Shown here piece after piece: positions 26,364 to 34,858 of a stretch of DNA of 64,000 nt. Below the pieces are notes generated by a model. The model did not search any database and was not told the DNA's origin. It saw only the letters and a list, made by a program, of their open reading frames with translations. The position numbers and the translations under genes are program-made. The DNA lies in contig NZ_LT906473.1 in the NCBI RefSeq assembly GCF_900187295.1, positions 2,418,001-2,482,000 on the forward strand, in the 5' to 3' direction. Every line of letters begins with the position of its first letter. The stretch's first letter is position 1. Source of the DNA: Corynebacterium cystitidis (GTDB lineage Bacteria; Actinomycetota; Actinomycetes; Mycobacteriales; Mycobacteriaceae).

Positions 26364-26840
26364 ATGCGTACTGGTTTAGTGATTGTCTCGTCGACACGTG
26401 CCTCTCAGGGGGTGTATGAGGACAAGTCGGGCCCCATTGCCGTGGAGTTTTTACGCTCGCAGGGCTATGACACCCCGGATGCGCTCGTGGTGGCGGACAA
26501 AGATATGAAGGCAACTATCGACGAGGTTTTTTCGCGTTCTGAGCTACCGAATGTGATTCTTACCTCGGGTGGTACGGGGATCACTCCGGATGATCGCACG
26601 GTCGAACATGTCACCCCCTATATTGAGCGGGAAATTCCTGGCATTGTTTATGCGTTTTGGAATGAAGGAATGAAAAATGTGCCAACAGCGGTGATCTCCC
26701 GCGCCGTCGCGGGTGTGACAGGGCAGACATTTGTGATGACGTTGCCTGGTTCCCGCGGTGGTGTCAAAGATGGTTGCGCCGTATTGGAACCGCTGTTGGT
26801 GCACATCAGCGAGATGTTGGAAGGAAAACATGAGCACTAA
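26364..26840 (+). CDS. mogA: Molybdopterin adenylyltransferase (MogA/MoaB family)
   Basis: A 158-aa protein with the MPT-binding signature LTSGGTGITPDDRT and the PGSRGG loop. It adenylates molybdopterin before MoeA acts. AGGAG precedes the ATG. Its end overlaps the start of moaE by 11 bp. Confidence 0.92.
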   Translation: MRTGLVIVSSTRASQGVYEDKSGPIAVEFLRSQGYDTPDALVVADKDMKATIDEVFSRSELPNVILTSGGTGITPDDRTVEHVTPYIEREIPGIVYAFWNEGMKNVPTAVISRAVAGVTGQTFVMTLPGSRGGVKDGCAVLEPLLVHISEMLEGKHEH

Positions 26841-27303
26841 GCCCGTGCAGGACCCGGCCTATGTTGCCGAGCAGACCGGCAAGGTCATTGACGCGTTCAT
26901 GACGCAGCAGCGCCTAGAGGATCTCATGCCTGCTGCGCGCGAGGCAACAATGACGCGTGCGATGGGTGCGCTGGTTACTTTTGAGGGTGTGGTGCGCGAC
27001 CATGATGGTGGCCAGCGTGTGGCTTCCTTGAGCTACAGCTGCCACCCGTCCGCAGATGATGAAATAAGGCGCGTGGCTCAAGAGATCGTCGATAAGCACC
27101 CCAACGTGCGTGTGTGGACGGCGCACCGGACCGGCCCCATCCCGATTGGCGAGGGTGCGTTTTTAGTGCTCGCGGCCGCAGCGCATCGTGGTGATGCTTT
27201 CGCGGCCTGCTCGGAGTTGGCTGATCGGGTCAAGGCTGAGGTGCCGATCTGGAAGGAGCAGGAGCTTATCGACGGTGCTACGCATTGGGTGGGGTTGGAC
27301 TGA
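26830..27303 (+). CDS. moaE: Molybdopterin synthase catalytic subunit
   Basis: A 157-aa MoaE homologue with FEGVVRDHDGG, AHRTGPIPIGE and the catalytic Lys region PIWKEQE. With MoaD it forms molybdopterin synthase. The ATG at 26830 has GGAAGGAAAAC before it and lies inside the end of mogA. The stop TGA overlaps the next ATG. Confidence 0.94.
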   Translation: MSTKPVQDPAYVAEQTGKVIDAFMTQQRLEDLMPAAREATMTRAMGALVTFEGVVRDHDGGQRVASLSYSCHPSADDEIRRVAQEIVDKHPNVRVWTAHRTGPIPIGEGAFLVLAAAAHRGDAFAACSELADRVKAEVPIWKEQELIDGATHWVGLD

Positions 27304-28352
27304 TGGATACCGCGCGTTACCGCCGCCAAATCACCCTGACCGGCGCTGCTGCGCAGCAGAAACTGTCCGATGCGCATGTAGCGGTGATTGGTGCAGGTGG
27401 TCTGGGGTCCCCTGCTTTGCTGTATCTGGCAGGGGCTGGTGTGGGCAGGATTACGCTTATCGACGATGACGTGGTTGATCTGTCGAACCTGCACCGGCAG
27501 GTGATTCACACCACCGACCGGATCGGTGCCCCAAAGGTCACCTCGTCAGCTCAGGCAGTAGCAGCACTGAATCCCGATGTTGAACTTATCCCGCTCGAGC
27601 AGCGCCTGACATGGGACAACGCTGAGGAGATCTTGGCAGGTGTAGACATCATCCTCGACGGCGCCGATAACTTTGACACCCGCCACATCGCCTCCCACGC
27701 AGCGGCCCGATTGGGTGTGCCTCACGTGTGGGCCTCCATTTTGGGTTACGAGTCCCAGCTTTCAGTCTTCTGGGCCGGACGTGGCCCGGTGTACGAGGAC
27801 CTCTTCCCCACCCCACCAGCCCCTGGCGTGGTGCCATCGTGTGCCCAGGCAGGTGTGCTCGGCCCGGTGGTGGGTGTGACAGGGTCCGCAATGGCGATGG
27901 AGGCGCTAAAGATCATCATGGGGGTTGGTGAGCCGCTCGTCGGCACGCTCGGCTACTACGATTCTTTGTCCGGGCGATGGGAGTACATCCCGGTCACCCC
28001 GGATCCGGCGATCACCGAGCAAATCCTCCACCAGGCACCCCCACGCCAGGCAAGCGACACCCCTGTAGTCGACGAGGTAGAGGCCATTCCCGCCGGTGCC
28101 ACCATTATCGACGTGCGCGAACCTGCCGAGTTCGAGCTTTTCCATATTCCCGGCGCGATCAATGTGCCCCTCAGCCGGATCTTAGATGGTTTCACCCCCG
28201 ACGAGGTTGTTGCCAAGGAGCCAATCGTCGTGCAGTGCGCCGGTGGCGTGCGCTCCGCACAAGCGGTAGCAGCCCTTGAACAACGCGGTATTACCGGTTT
28301 GGTAAGCCTGCGTGGCGGGATCGATGCCTGGCATAAACAGCAGAGCACTTAA
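27303..28352 (+). CDS. moeBR: MoeB/ThiF-type adenylyltransferase with rhodanese domain
   Basis: A 349-aa E1-like enzyme. The N-terminal ThiF domain has GAGGLGSPALLYLAGAGVG (nucleotide binding) and the DGADNFDTR motif; the rhodanese domain (about 255-349) has the active-site Cys loop VQCAGGVRSA. It adenylates MoaD and supplies sulfur to it. Family CxxC zinc motifs appear absent, as in several corynebacterial relatives I recall. Start overlaps the moaE stop (TGATG). Confidence 0.9.
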   Translation: MDTARYRRQITLTGAAAQQKLSDAHVAVIGAGGLGSPALLYLAGAGVGRITLIDDDVVDLSNLHRQVIHTTDRIGAPKVTSSAQAVAALNPDVELIPLEQRLTWDNAEEILAGVDIILDGADNFDTRHIASHAAARLGVPHVWASILGYESQLSVFWAGRGPVYEDLFPTPPAPGVVPSCAQAGVLGPVVGVTGSAMAMEALKIIMGVGEPLVGTLGYYDSLSGRWEYIPVTPDPAITEQILHQAPPRQASDTPVVDEVEAIPAGATIIDVREPAEFELFHIPGAINVPLSRILDGFTPDEVVAKEPIVVQCAGGVRSAQAVAALEQRGITGLVSLRGGIDAWHKQQST

Positions 28353-28810
28353 ACCTTTTTCCTTGAAAGTGCACTTAGAGCGCAAGCCTAGACTTCCGCT
28401 ATCTCCGTGCTTGTTTCGAGGTGTTTTACCCACTCGTCGCGTATCAACGCACTCCCCGGCGGCCACCGCCACGTGCACTCGTGTTCACGGGAGGAGTTAC
28501 AGCCGATTCCCAAACCCGCAGGATCACGCGTGAAACCGTCTGCCGATCGTGGCACTGCAGGCACTCAATGAGAAACCACCACATGATGCTCCTCGTGATT
28601 GGTGGGGATAAAACCTGGAGTCGCTTGACAAATCGTTACCAGCTGCACTCGAACAGAGATATAATGTCCATAAAGATTGTGGGCAGAGCACGCTTAGTCG
28701 ATATTTCACACCAAACCAACACAAACTCGCTGGCCGCGATGTGGCACATATATTCCGGTGGTATTTTCGACTGGCTCTGTTAGGCTGTGGGTGTGTCGAC
28801 AGGCACTTCA
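28353..28810. other. Gene-free left edge of the accessory island
   Basis: About 460 bp after the Mo-cofactor operon without a supportable gene. A perfect TATAAT lies at 28660-28665, but the nearest TTGACA (28625-28630) is 29 bp upstream, too far for a standard promoter. Confidence 0.4.
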
Positions 28811-28852
28811 ACAAAACGAGGGAACCACGTGCTACCAACACGTGATCCCCTC
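28811..28852 (-). terminator. Strong terminator of the small amphipathic-peptide gene
   Basis: GAGGGGATCACGTG pairs over 14 positions (with G-U pairs) with CACGTGGTTCCCTC around a 7-nt loop; GTTTTGTT follows on the minus strand, 7 bp after the peptide stop. Confidence 0.85.
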
Positions 28853-28859
28853 AGTTGAC

Positions 28860-29015
28860 CTAGGAGGTCATCCAGTTCCAGATCTTGTGGATCAAATCCA
28901 CAAGAAACTTGGATGCTACTCCGGCCAGGACCCGCTCAGCGAATGCTCTTGCTGGGTGGGTCCGTTTCTTTCCGTTGTCAGAGCTGTGCTCTGGACGTTT
29001 AGAAACACCTGGCAT
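28860..29015 (-). CDS. Short cationic amphipathic peptide, possible toxin or bacteriocin
   Basis: A 51-codon gene too small for normal annotation. It is supported by an excellent ribosome-binding site (GAAAGGAGGACCGAA-ATG), a terminator 7 bp after the stop, and a clear layout: residues 1-23 hydrophilic and basic (KRPEHSS, GKKRTHPAR), residues 24-51 a continuous amphipathic helix with AERVLAGVASKFLVDLIHKI and WNWM at the end. Such Trp-rich amphipathic ends are seen in leaderless bacteriocins, type I toxins and other membrane-active peptides; I cannot assign a family. A longer frame (to 29237) exists but lacks such a start signal. Palindromes upstream may regulate it. Confidence 0.6.
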   Translation of the reverse strand: MPGVSKRPEHSSDNGKKRTHPARAFAERVLAGVASKFLVDLIHKIWNWMTS

Positions 29016-29050
29016 TTCGGTCCTCCTTTCTCCTTGTCGTGGGTTGAGAC

Positions 29051-29088
29051 TCCTGCGCGCAGGAATCAACCGCACCGTGGTGCGGTTG
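29051..29088 (-). promoter_or_regulatory. Two adjacent palindromes in the leader of the peptide gene
   Basis: TCCTGCGCGCAGGA (29051-29064) and a 9-10-bp inverted repeat CAACCGCACC/GGTGCGGTTG (29067-29088) lie 35-75 bp upstream of the peptide ATG. They could form stacked hairpins in the mRNA leader or serve as an operator. Confidence 0.6.
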
Positions 29089-29247
29089 ACCTTGTCTTTC
29101 AACAAAACCGCACACAGGAGCAAGAAGACACGTCCCCCGGGTTGATGGTCTCCCACCCCTAGGAGACGCGCAAAGTCGAGGGTACCGCTTAAACACCGAA
29201 TTGGCAGAGTGGCTGGTTGACGGAGAACGTCATCCAATTGATCGGCT

Positions 29248-29307
29248 TATGGATAACCCACGCAATGATACCCAAATCTTGTGGACAATTAGATTTAGTT
29301 ATCCACA
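29248..29307. promoter_or_regulatory. Cluster of three DnaA-box-like sites
   Basis: A perfect TTATCCACA lies at 29299-29307. Two one-mismatch boxes lie on the minus strand: TTATCCATA at 29248-29256 and TTGTCCACA at 29280-29288. The surrounding DNA is AT-rich. Confidence 0.5.
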
Positions 29308-29673
29308 GATCATTCTAAAAATATGATTTACATCACTCCTATAGGCAGGGCCGAAGCCTTATTTATGTACTCAATCTTAAAATCCGCTGGTAAGGCAATC
29401 ATTTAAGTAACAGTGATGTAATTCCACTCACGTCAAAGAAGGTCACGTCCAGTAGAGTGATGTCTGAGTTCTCAAAACGAGGCTCCCTAGAGAAAGATCT
29501 CTGGGAACGCAAGAAGGGTGACCCACGAATCTTGGAGGAGGAGCGGGTCACCCTTCCCAACAACCGCCGAAGGAGGCGACTGATGAAAACTCAAACGAGT
29601 TCGTCACCGAGTGTACATCCATTGAGTTGTTTCATTTTGGTTTTTGCCGAATGTCGGCGGAGAAAGGACAGAA
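29308..29673. promoter_or_regulatory. AT-rich upstream region and hairpin before the defence cassette
   Basis: This stretch has no convincing gene. It contains an 11-bp inverted repeat, AAGGGTGACCC (29514-29524) and GGGTCACCCTT (29545-29555), and two copies of the octamer ACATCACT in opposite orientation (about 29329 and 29412). An AAGGAGG before an ATG at 29583 could start a short frame (MKTQTSSSPSVHPLSC) that runs into the next gene; I regard it as possible leader translation only. Confidence 0.4.
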
Positions 29674-30573
29674 ATGTCCAAACTATCCAAAATTTACAAC
29701 CTGTCGCCGGACGGATTGCCGTTCGTCGATGTTGACCCAGGCCGAGATACCAGGCTTTTTCTCGATCCCGCACGGGTTCAGTATCTAGCTGACCAATGCC
29801 AACTCGCGCAGAGGGCTTCGAATCTAATCGCAGATTTTTCCCGCACCCTTCTAGAAGGCGTGATCAGCGAAAACAATGACGAAAAAACCAAGGCCTTTCG
29901 TGCTCTGTTGCGTCTCCACGAGCCAGCTGAAACTCGACTTGGGTTCAGCCGACGCAGCACATCGGGGAAAGGATCCGGGCGTTTCTATGCGGAGATGCTC
30001 TGGGAAGAACTCTCCGAGAACCTCGACTTTCTTATCCGAGTGGGCATGCTGGCTGACATTGCGTGCCTTCCTCTTTTCTTGCGGGGCTTTGCTGCTGATC
30101 GGATGTCCGATATGACTACCGCGATCATCCGTGAAGTTCTGGCGGAGTTCACACTGCACATGATGGGAGAATTCCCCGCTCTGAAGGGAAAGCAGACGGG
30201 GCAGCTTAGTCTGGAGGTTTGGGATCTCTCGGACCACCAGTGGAAGCGTAAGGACTTCTGGTTACCCATTCTCAATGGCAAACCGCTCCTTTTGGTGCCT
30301 CGGGATTGGGCAGCGAAGGACGTCTCCCTGCGGGCTGGACGCTACTACAGCGTCGAGGTTCTCGACTATGTTCGAGACCAAATGTTGCCAAAGGACATTC
30401 ATCCGCAACATCGACCTCCAAAGACCGCGTTCCGGGAATATGCAAAGGAGGTGATCCCAGCAAATATCGAAAAGACTGTAGAGGCGGCGCTTCAAGACGA
30501 GGATCTAATCAAGAGGTTCCGGGTTTTCGTGAACCAGAAGATTAGTGATGACCTGCGAGGTGACGCGGCGTAG
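29674..30573 (+). CDS. Conserved-looking 299-aa protein of unknown function, first gene of the island cassette
   Basis: Starts MSKLSKIYNLSPDGLPFVDV after GGCGGAGAAAGGACAGAA. Notable segments: DVDPGRDTRLFLDPARV near the N-terminus, LHEPAETRLGFSRRSTSGKGSG (about 90-115), and LLVPRDW in the second half. It reminds me of an uncharacterised family with an N-terminal 'FLDVDxxRDTxLFLDP' pattern found in accessory regions, but I cannot name it. No nuclease motif is obvious. It is mostly soluble and helical. It precedes the methyltransferase by 125 bp with a hairpin between, so a shared job is an inference from position. Confidence 0.75.
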   Translation: MSKLSKIYNLSPDGLPFVDVDPGRDTRLFLDPARVQYLADQCQLAQRASNLIADFSRTLLEGVISENNDEKTKAFRALLRLHEPAETRLGFSRRSTSGKGSGRFYAEMLWEELSENLDFLIRVGMLADIACLPLFLRGFAADRMSDMTTAIIREVLAEFTLHMMGEFPALKGKQTGQLSLEVWDLSDHQWKRKDFWLPILNGKPLLLVPRDWAAKDVSLRAGRYYSVEVLDYVRDQMLPKDIHPQHRPPKTAFREYAKEVIPANIEKTVEAALQDEDLIKRFRVFVNQKISDDLRGDAA

Positions 30574-30592
30574 ACCTCGGATCCGCCTGTTC

Positions 30593-30633
30593 TAAGCCAC
30601 GGGTTTAGCCTCCAAGACTAGGCCCGTGGCTTA
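30593..30633 (+). terminator. Intergenic hairpin between the 299-aa gene and the methyltransferase gene
   Basis: TAAGCCACGGG pairs perfectly with CCCGTGGCTTA (11 bp). No T-run follows, so it may be a weak terminator, a processing site or an attenuator setting the ratio of the two products. Confidence 0.6.
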
Positions 30634-30698
30634 AGTCCAATTTCGCGCAAATTCCCTGTACATTTACCGATACAAGGTTTTCTTCCAGGGAGGTCACA

Positions 30699-33600
30699 AT
30701 GCGCCCAGATCCAAGTCTCGTCGAGGATTTTCTCAGCGAGGTTCTTGAGAACAACTCGAATATTTCCGAGACTGAGTGGGCGTTCAACCCCGCCGCGCAC
30801 AACGTTGATGCAGTATGGGCATCCAACTTCGACCTCAAGTGGCGGTTCTCCAATTTTCAGAGCCAGGGGCCACTGCCCGTGGAGGCTGCTTATGCGGCAA
30901 CCGCGACACGCCCATCTCGCGACAATATGGAGAAATTGTGGAAGACGCTTGGCCGAAGTGCCGCCGGGTTTCTTGTTGCAGTGCTTTACGGGGATGAGGA
31001 GGGCACGAAGGTGGCCATCACTGGGCCTACCCAGACTGATGCCCCTGTCTACGACCTGTCTCCTAGGCACGCTGAGAATGTCTTTGCGGCCACGCTTGCT
31101 CAAACAGAACCTAACAACGCAATCCTGCGTGCCCAGGAAATGCTGGGCAACTTGCGTGATGGGCATACGGCTCCAGCTCTAATTAACGCTGGTTTGTTCA
31201 CGAACCACGAGCTGTCCCACGGCGTGCCGCGTCGGCCAGATTGGGAGGAATCCTGCGCCAAAGGGGCGCAGTATCTTTCTTTTGAGGGCCGTGATCTATT
31301 TTCCCGTCTGGGCTTTACATTGGAGCAGGGCCCTAATTCTTTAACGTATCTTAAAGCGGATGGTACGAATCGGGCTGTTGCCGCGCTGCTTGAACGGCAT
31401 GAGCGCTTTGATCAGCAGCTCAGCCGTTTCAATTCGGAGTCCCCGGTAAGACTTGCCCAGGCCACCGCACGTGAGCAAGGCGTTGCGTGGGTGATTGTCC
31501 AAAGCGGCAAGCGCGTCCGACTGTACCCGACCCAGCCGACGCAACCTGTTGCCGGCGGAACCTTGACTGACCGTTATTTACAGCTTGACCTCGCGCAGCT
31601 GGAACCTAAGGATGCCGGCTACCTCACCTTGCTTTTCACCCCGGAGTCGCTTGCGCCGGAAGGCTCTGCGGACAAGATCCTGGAAAGTTCGAAGAATCAT
31701 GCTGTTAATCTCATCGACCGGCTGAAGGAACGCGTTTACGCAGACGTGGTTCCTGGTTTGTCGGTAGGTGTTGCTACGGCACTTCGCGCTCAGTCGCAGG
31801 ACGAATTGCAGCACGCGTACCACCGGAGTTTGGTGATCCTCTTCCGCCTCATTTTCGTCGCCTACGCCGAGGACGAAGGCCTTCTGCCCTACGCGCTCTC
31901 GGCGTCCTACCGCAAGGTGTCTATCACCCGTTTGGCCCGTCAGCTTACGGAGAACCCGCAAGCGTTCAATAATCCGTCCGGGTTCGAGTTGTGGGATCAG
32001 ATGGAAGTTCTTTGGTCCGCTATCGACCAAGGCAACCCGCAACTAAATGTACCTGCGTATAACGGCGGCCTGTTCCGCCCGGAAGGCCCTGATCCACAGA
32101 ACCCTTGGTCCGGTCAGCTGCGTGTTCCGAATAGTTTCATGCAGCCTGTGCTTTCGGCATTGCTTGTCGACGAATCCTCGGGGGAGCGTGGCCCTGTTGA
32201 TTTCCGCAGTCTTGATGTCACCGCGTTTGGAACTCTGTACGAGGGTCTATTGGAATCTGAGCTGAGTATTGCAGCCCAGGACCTGGTTGTATCGGAGAAG
32301 GGTAAGACGAAGGGCGTGTATGTCCCGGCCCCCGATGGCACGCAGGAGGCTGCTGTGAAGAAGGGAGCGATCTACTTCCACTCCGCCTCTGGCGAGAGGA
32401 AAGCGACGGGTTCTTATTTCACCCCGAGCTTTGCTGTTGATTACCTCTTAGACAATGCCCTTGAGCCGGTGTTGGAGAGGCATCTGGCTAAGGTCAAAGC
32501 TGCGTTGGACGCGGGTGAGCCGACGGAAAAGGTCGGCGAGATGCTTTTTGACTTCCGCGTCATCGACCCTTCCATGGGCTCTGCGCATTTCCTTGTCGCA
32601 GCCGTTGACCGGATCGGTGCTGCTTTCCTCGATTTCTTAACCAACAATGAGCTTCCGTCTGTCTCTCGGGAACTGGAGACTCTACGCAATCAGGCACTCG
32701 ATGCCCTCGACGCCGTTGGTATCTCCGAGCAGATGCAAGCGAGCCAATCGTCGTCGGTCGATATTAGTTTCGACCGCATTCTCAACCGCCAAGTCGCCCG
32801 GCGTTGTATCTACGGTATCGACCTCAACCTCATGGCGGTGGAGCTTGCCCGCCTTGCTATCTGGATCCGCACCTTCGTCCCTGGCCTTCCGATGGCATCA
32901 CTCGGCCAGCGCCTTGTCAACGGCAACGCACTGATTGGCATTGCCCACCACGAGGAGGTCGTGGAGATCCTCGATCCCAACACCGCAGAGGATCTGAACA
33001 ACCCGGATCAAGGCACGCAGTTCTCTTTCGCCCGGAATTACATCGAACCTGCACTCACATCGGCAGGCAACCGTCTGCGCAAGCTCGGGATGGCTTCCGA
33101 AGGCACGATCGCTCAGGTTAAGCAGGCTCAAGAGGAATACGACGCGATCTGGAATGAGCTGGAACACTTACGTTCAATTTTCGATTGGTCTCTCGCCGTC
33201 TCTTTGGATCTCACCACTAACAATATGGCAGGTTTTAATCTTGAGGATGAAGACTTCACCCTGGACAGTGGCCCTTTGGAAGTTTTGGAAGGCCAGAGGC
33301 GGCTGCATCTTCCGCTGGTGTTCCCTGAAGTGATGATGCGCGATAATCCCGGTTTTGATGTCGTCTTGGGTAATCCTCCGTGGGAGAAGATCAAGCTTGA
33401 AGAACATACCTGGTGGACTATCCGTATTCCTGGTTTGCGCAGCATGTCACAAAAGGACAAGAACGCTGCTATTGAGAAAGCAAAAGAGGATCGGCCTGAC
33501 TTGGCCCACAATTTCGCTGAGGAGCTAGAGCGCACCGACAATTTGCGGGACTTGATGAAGAAGCTTCCCTACCCCATCGGCTCCGGCGATCAGGACCTTT

Positions 33601-34856
33601 ACAAGGTTTTTTGCTGGAGGGATTGGGATATCCTCCGTAACGATGGTCGCATCGGGGTTGTCGTCCCCCGCGCGGCGCTGTCCGGCGCTGGCACCGAGTC
33701 GTGGCGACGAGCAGTGCTTAACGACGGCTCCTTCGAAGATATCTGCGTCTTGGTAAACACAAACGAGTGGGTCTTTGAAGGCGTAACAGGTCGCACAACG
33801 GTCGCACTCACAACTGTTGAACGTGGCGGCGGTGATCGTTTCCGATTCCACGGCCCGTACCACAACCTTGACAATTTTGAGCAGGCCCAAGCCCGGGATA
33901 ACTACCCCGGTGTTGATGTCCCTGAGGAGGACTTTGCCTCGTGGTCCGACAACTTGACTGTGCCTTTGGTGCCTTCTCCTGAGGCGTCCGATGTCTTCCT
34001 GCAAATGCGGAAATCGCCCACGTTCAAGGAAGCCCCGATCTCCCACGATTTCCGTTTCGTACGTGAATTGGACACAACAGCCCAGAAGAAGTACTACGAC
34101 TTCGACATCGAGAACTCGCCACGAGACCTCGAAATCTGGACAGGACGATCGTTCAACATATGGACGCCGGGAACGGGGGATCTCTACGCTAAGGCGTGGA
34201 GAAAAGAGATTGAGGACTTCCTACAAACCCGCAGGATAAGGCAAATCCAACGCCAAGACGGAGCTTTCAGCGGATTCTCACCAGGCTGGGCACAAGACCC
34301 CAACACGCTACCGCTTGCACATCCGCGGATCGCTTTTCGGGATGTTGCGCGCGCGACTGACACTCGCACGTTCCTCGTCTGCCTCCTCCCAGGGGATGTA
34401 GCCCTGGTAGAGAAAGCGCCCTATCTTTTCAATCGCACTGGTGACCCCATGCAAGAAGCATTACTTCTGGGAGTCTTGAGCAGTAGACCATTCGATTGGA
34501 ACGCGAGAAGAGTTATCGAGAACAAAGTCTCCCTAGGAATTCTGAATTCGCTCCCCGTCCCCGAAATGGACCCCACCGGTGTTCTCGAGACCAGACTGAT
34601 TGAGAATTCAGGGCGTTTAGCGGCAGTAGATGACCGCTTCACTGAGTGGGCAGCTGCGGTGGGAGTCGGTGTAGCTACAGCAAATGATGCTGCTGTGAAA
34701 TCTGCACTGATTGCGGAGAATGATGCGATCGTGGCCAAGCTCTATGGCCTCACAGCAGACCAGCTGAAAGTGTTGTTCCACACGTTCCACATCGGGTGGG
34801 ACTATGAGGACGATCTAGCCCGAACGCTCGAATACTTCGAGGCATTGGAAGACTAA
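30699..34856 (+). CDS. Large Eco57I/PglX-like DNA adenine methyltransferase
   Basis: A 1385-aa protein with a strong GGGAGGTCACA ribosome-binding site. Residues 1-550 are an extension without recognised motifs. SAM-binding motifs: YFTPSFAVDYLLD (motif X, about 570), VIDPSMGSAHFL (motif I, about 620) and GNPPWEK (motif IV NPPW, about 890), the signature of N6-adenine methyltransferases. The last 400 residues probably hold the target-recognition domain. The long spacing between motifs I and IV and the overall size resemble PglX, DrmMI and the methylase half of type ISP enzymes. No nuclease motif seen. Its partner helicase starts 2 bp after the stop. Confidence 0.88.
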   Translation: MRPDPSLVEDFLSEVLENNSNISETEWAFNPAAHNVDAVWASNFDLKWRFSNFQSQGPLPVEAAYAATATRPSRDNMEKLWKTLGRSAAGFLVAVLYGDEEGTKVAITGPTQTDAPVYDLSPRHAENVFAATLAQTEPNNAILRAQEMLGNLRDGHTAPALINAGLFTNHELSHGVPRRPDWEESCAKGAQYLSFEGRDLFSRLGFTLEQGPNSLTYLKADGTNRAVAALLERHERFDQQLSRFNSESPVRLAQATAREQGVAWVIVQSGKRVRLYPTQPTQPVAGGTLTDRYLQLDLAQLEPKDAGYLTLLFTPESLAPEGSADKILESSKNHAVNLIDRLKERVYADVVPGLSVGVATALRAQSQDELQHAYHRSLVILFRLIFVAYAEDEGLLPYALSASYRKVSITRLARQLTENPQAFNNPSGFELWDQMEVLWSAIDQGNPQLNVPAYNGGLFRPEGPDPQNPWSGQLRVPNSFMQPVLSALLVDESSGERGPVDFRSLDVTAFGTLYEGLLESELSIAAQDLVVSEKGKTKGVYVPAPDGTQEAAVKKGAIYFHSASGERKATGSYFTPSFAVDYLLDNALEPVLERHLAKVKAALDAGEPTEKVGEMLFDFRVIDPSMGSAHFLVAAVDRIGAAFLDFLTNNELPSVSRELETLRNQALDALDAVGISEQMQASQSSSVDISFDRILNRQVARRCIYGIDLNLMAVELARLAIWIRTFVPGLPMASLGQRLVNGNALIGIAHHEEVVEILDPNTAEDLNNPDQGTQFSFARNYIEPALTSAGNRLRKLGMASEGTIAQVKQAQEEYDAIWNELEHLRSIFDWSLAVSLDLTTNNMAGFNLEDEDFTLDSGPLEVLEGQRRLHLPLVFPEVMMRDNPGFDVVLGNPPWEKIKLEEHTWWTIRIPGLRSMSQKDKNAAIEKAKEDRPDLAHNFAEELERTDNLRDLMKKLPYPIGSGDQDLYKVFCWRDWDILRNDGRIGVVVPRAALSGAGTESWRRAVLNDGSFEDICVLVNTNEWVFEGVTGRTTVALTTVERGGGDRFRFHGPYHNLDNFEQAQARDNYPGVDVPEEDFASWSDNLTVPLVPSPEASDVFLQMRKSPTFKEAPISHDFRFVRELDTTAQKKYYDFDIENSPRDLEIWTGRSFNIWTPGTGDLYAKAWRKEIEDFLQTRRIRQIQRQDGAFSGFSPGWAQDPNTLPLAHPRIAFRDVARATDTRTFLVCLLPGDVALVEKAPYLFNRTGDPMQEALLLGVLSSRPFDWNARRVIENKVSLGILNSLPVPEMDPTGVLETRLIENSGRLAAVDDRFTEWAAAVGVGVATANDAAVKSALIAENDAIVAKLYGLTADQLKVLFHTFHIGWDYEDDLARTLEYFEALED

Positions 34857-34858
34857 CC

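Noticed and set aside
28625..28665. TTGACA and TATAAT boxes as a promoter
   Set aside because: The 29-bp spacing is too long, and no gene follows on that strand.
28421..28783. 120-aa frame after moeBR
   Set aside because: No ribosome-binding site or motif, and Arg/Pro-rich composition typical of a shadow frame.
28860..29237. 125-aa version of the amphipathic peptide frame
   Set aside because: The internal ATG at 29015 has the strong ribosome-binding site; the extension covers the palindromic leader.
29248..29307. DnaA boxes as the chromosomal origin
   Set aside because: No dnaA, dnaN or other origin-linked genes are near.
29460..29735. 92-aa frame before the defence cassette
   Set aside because: It overlaps the hairpin region and the start of the 299-aa gene in another frame and has no recognisable features.
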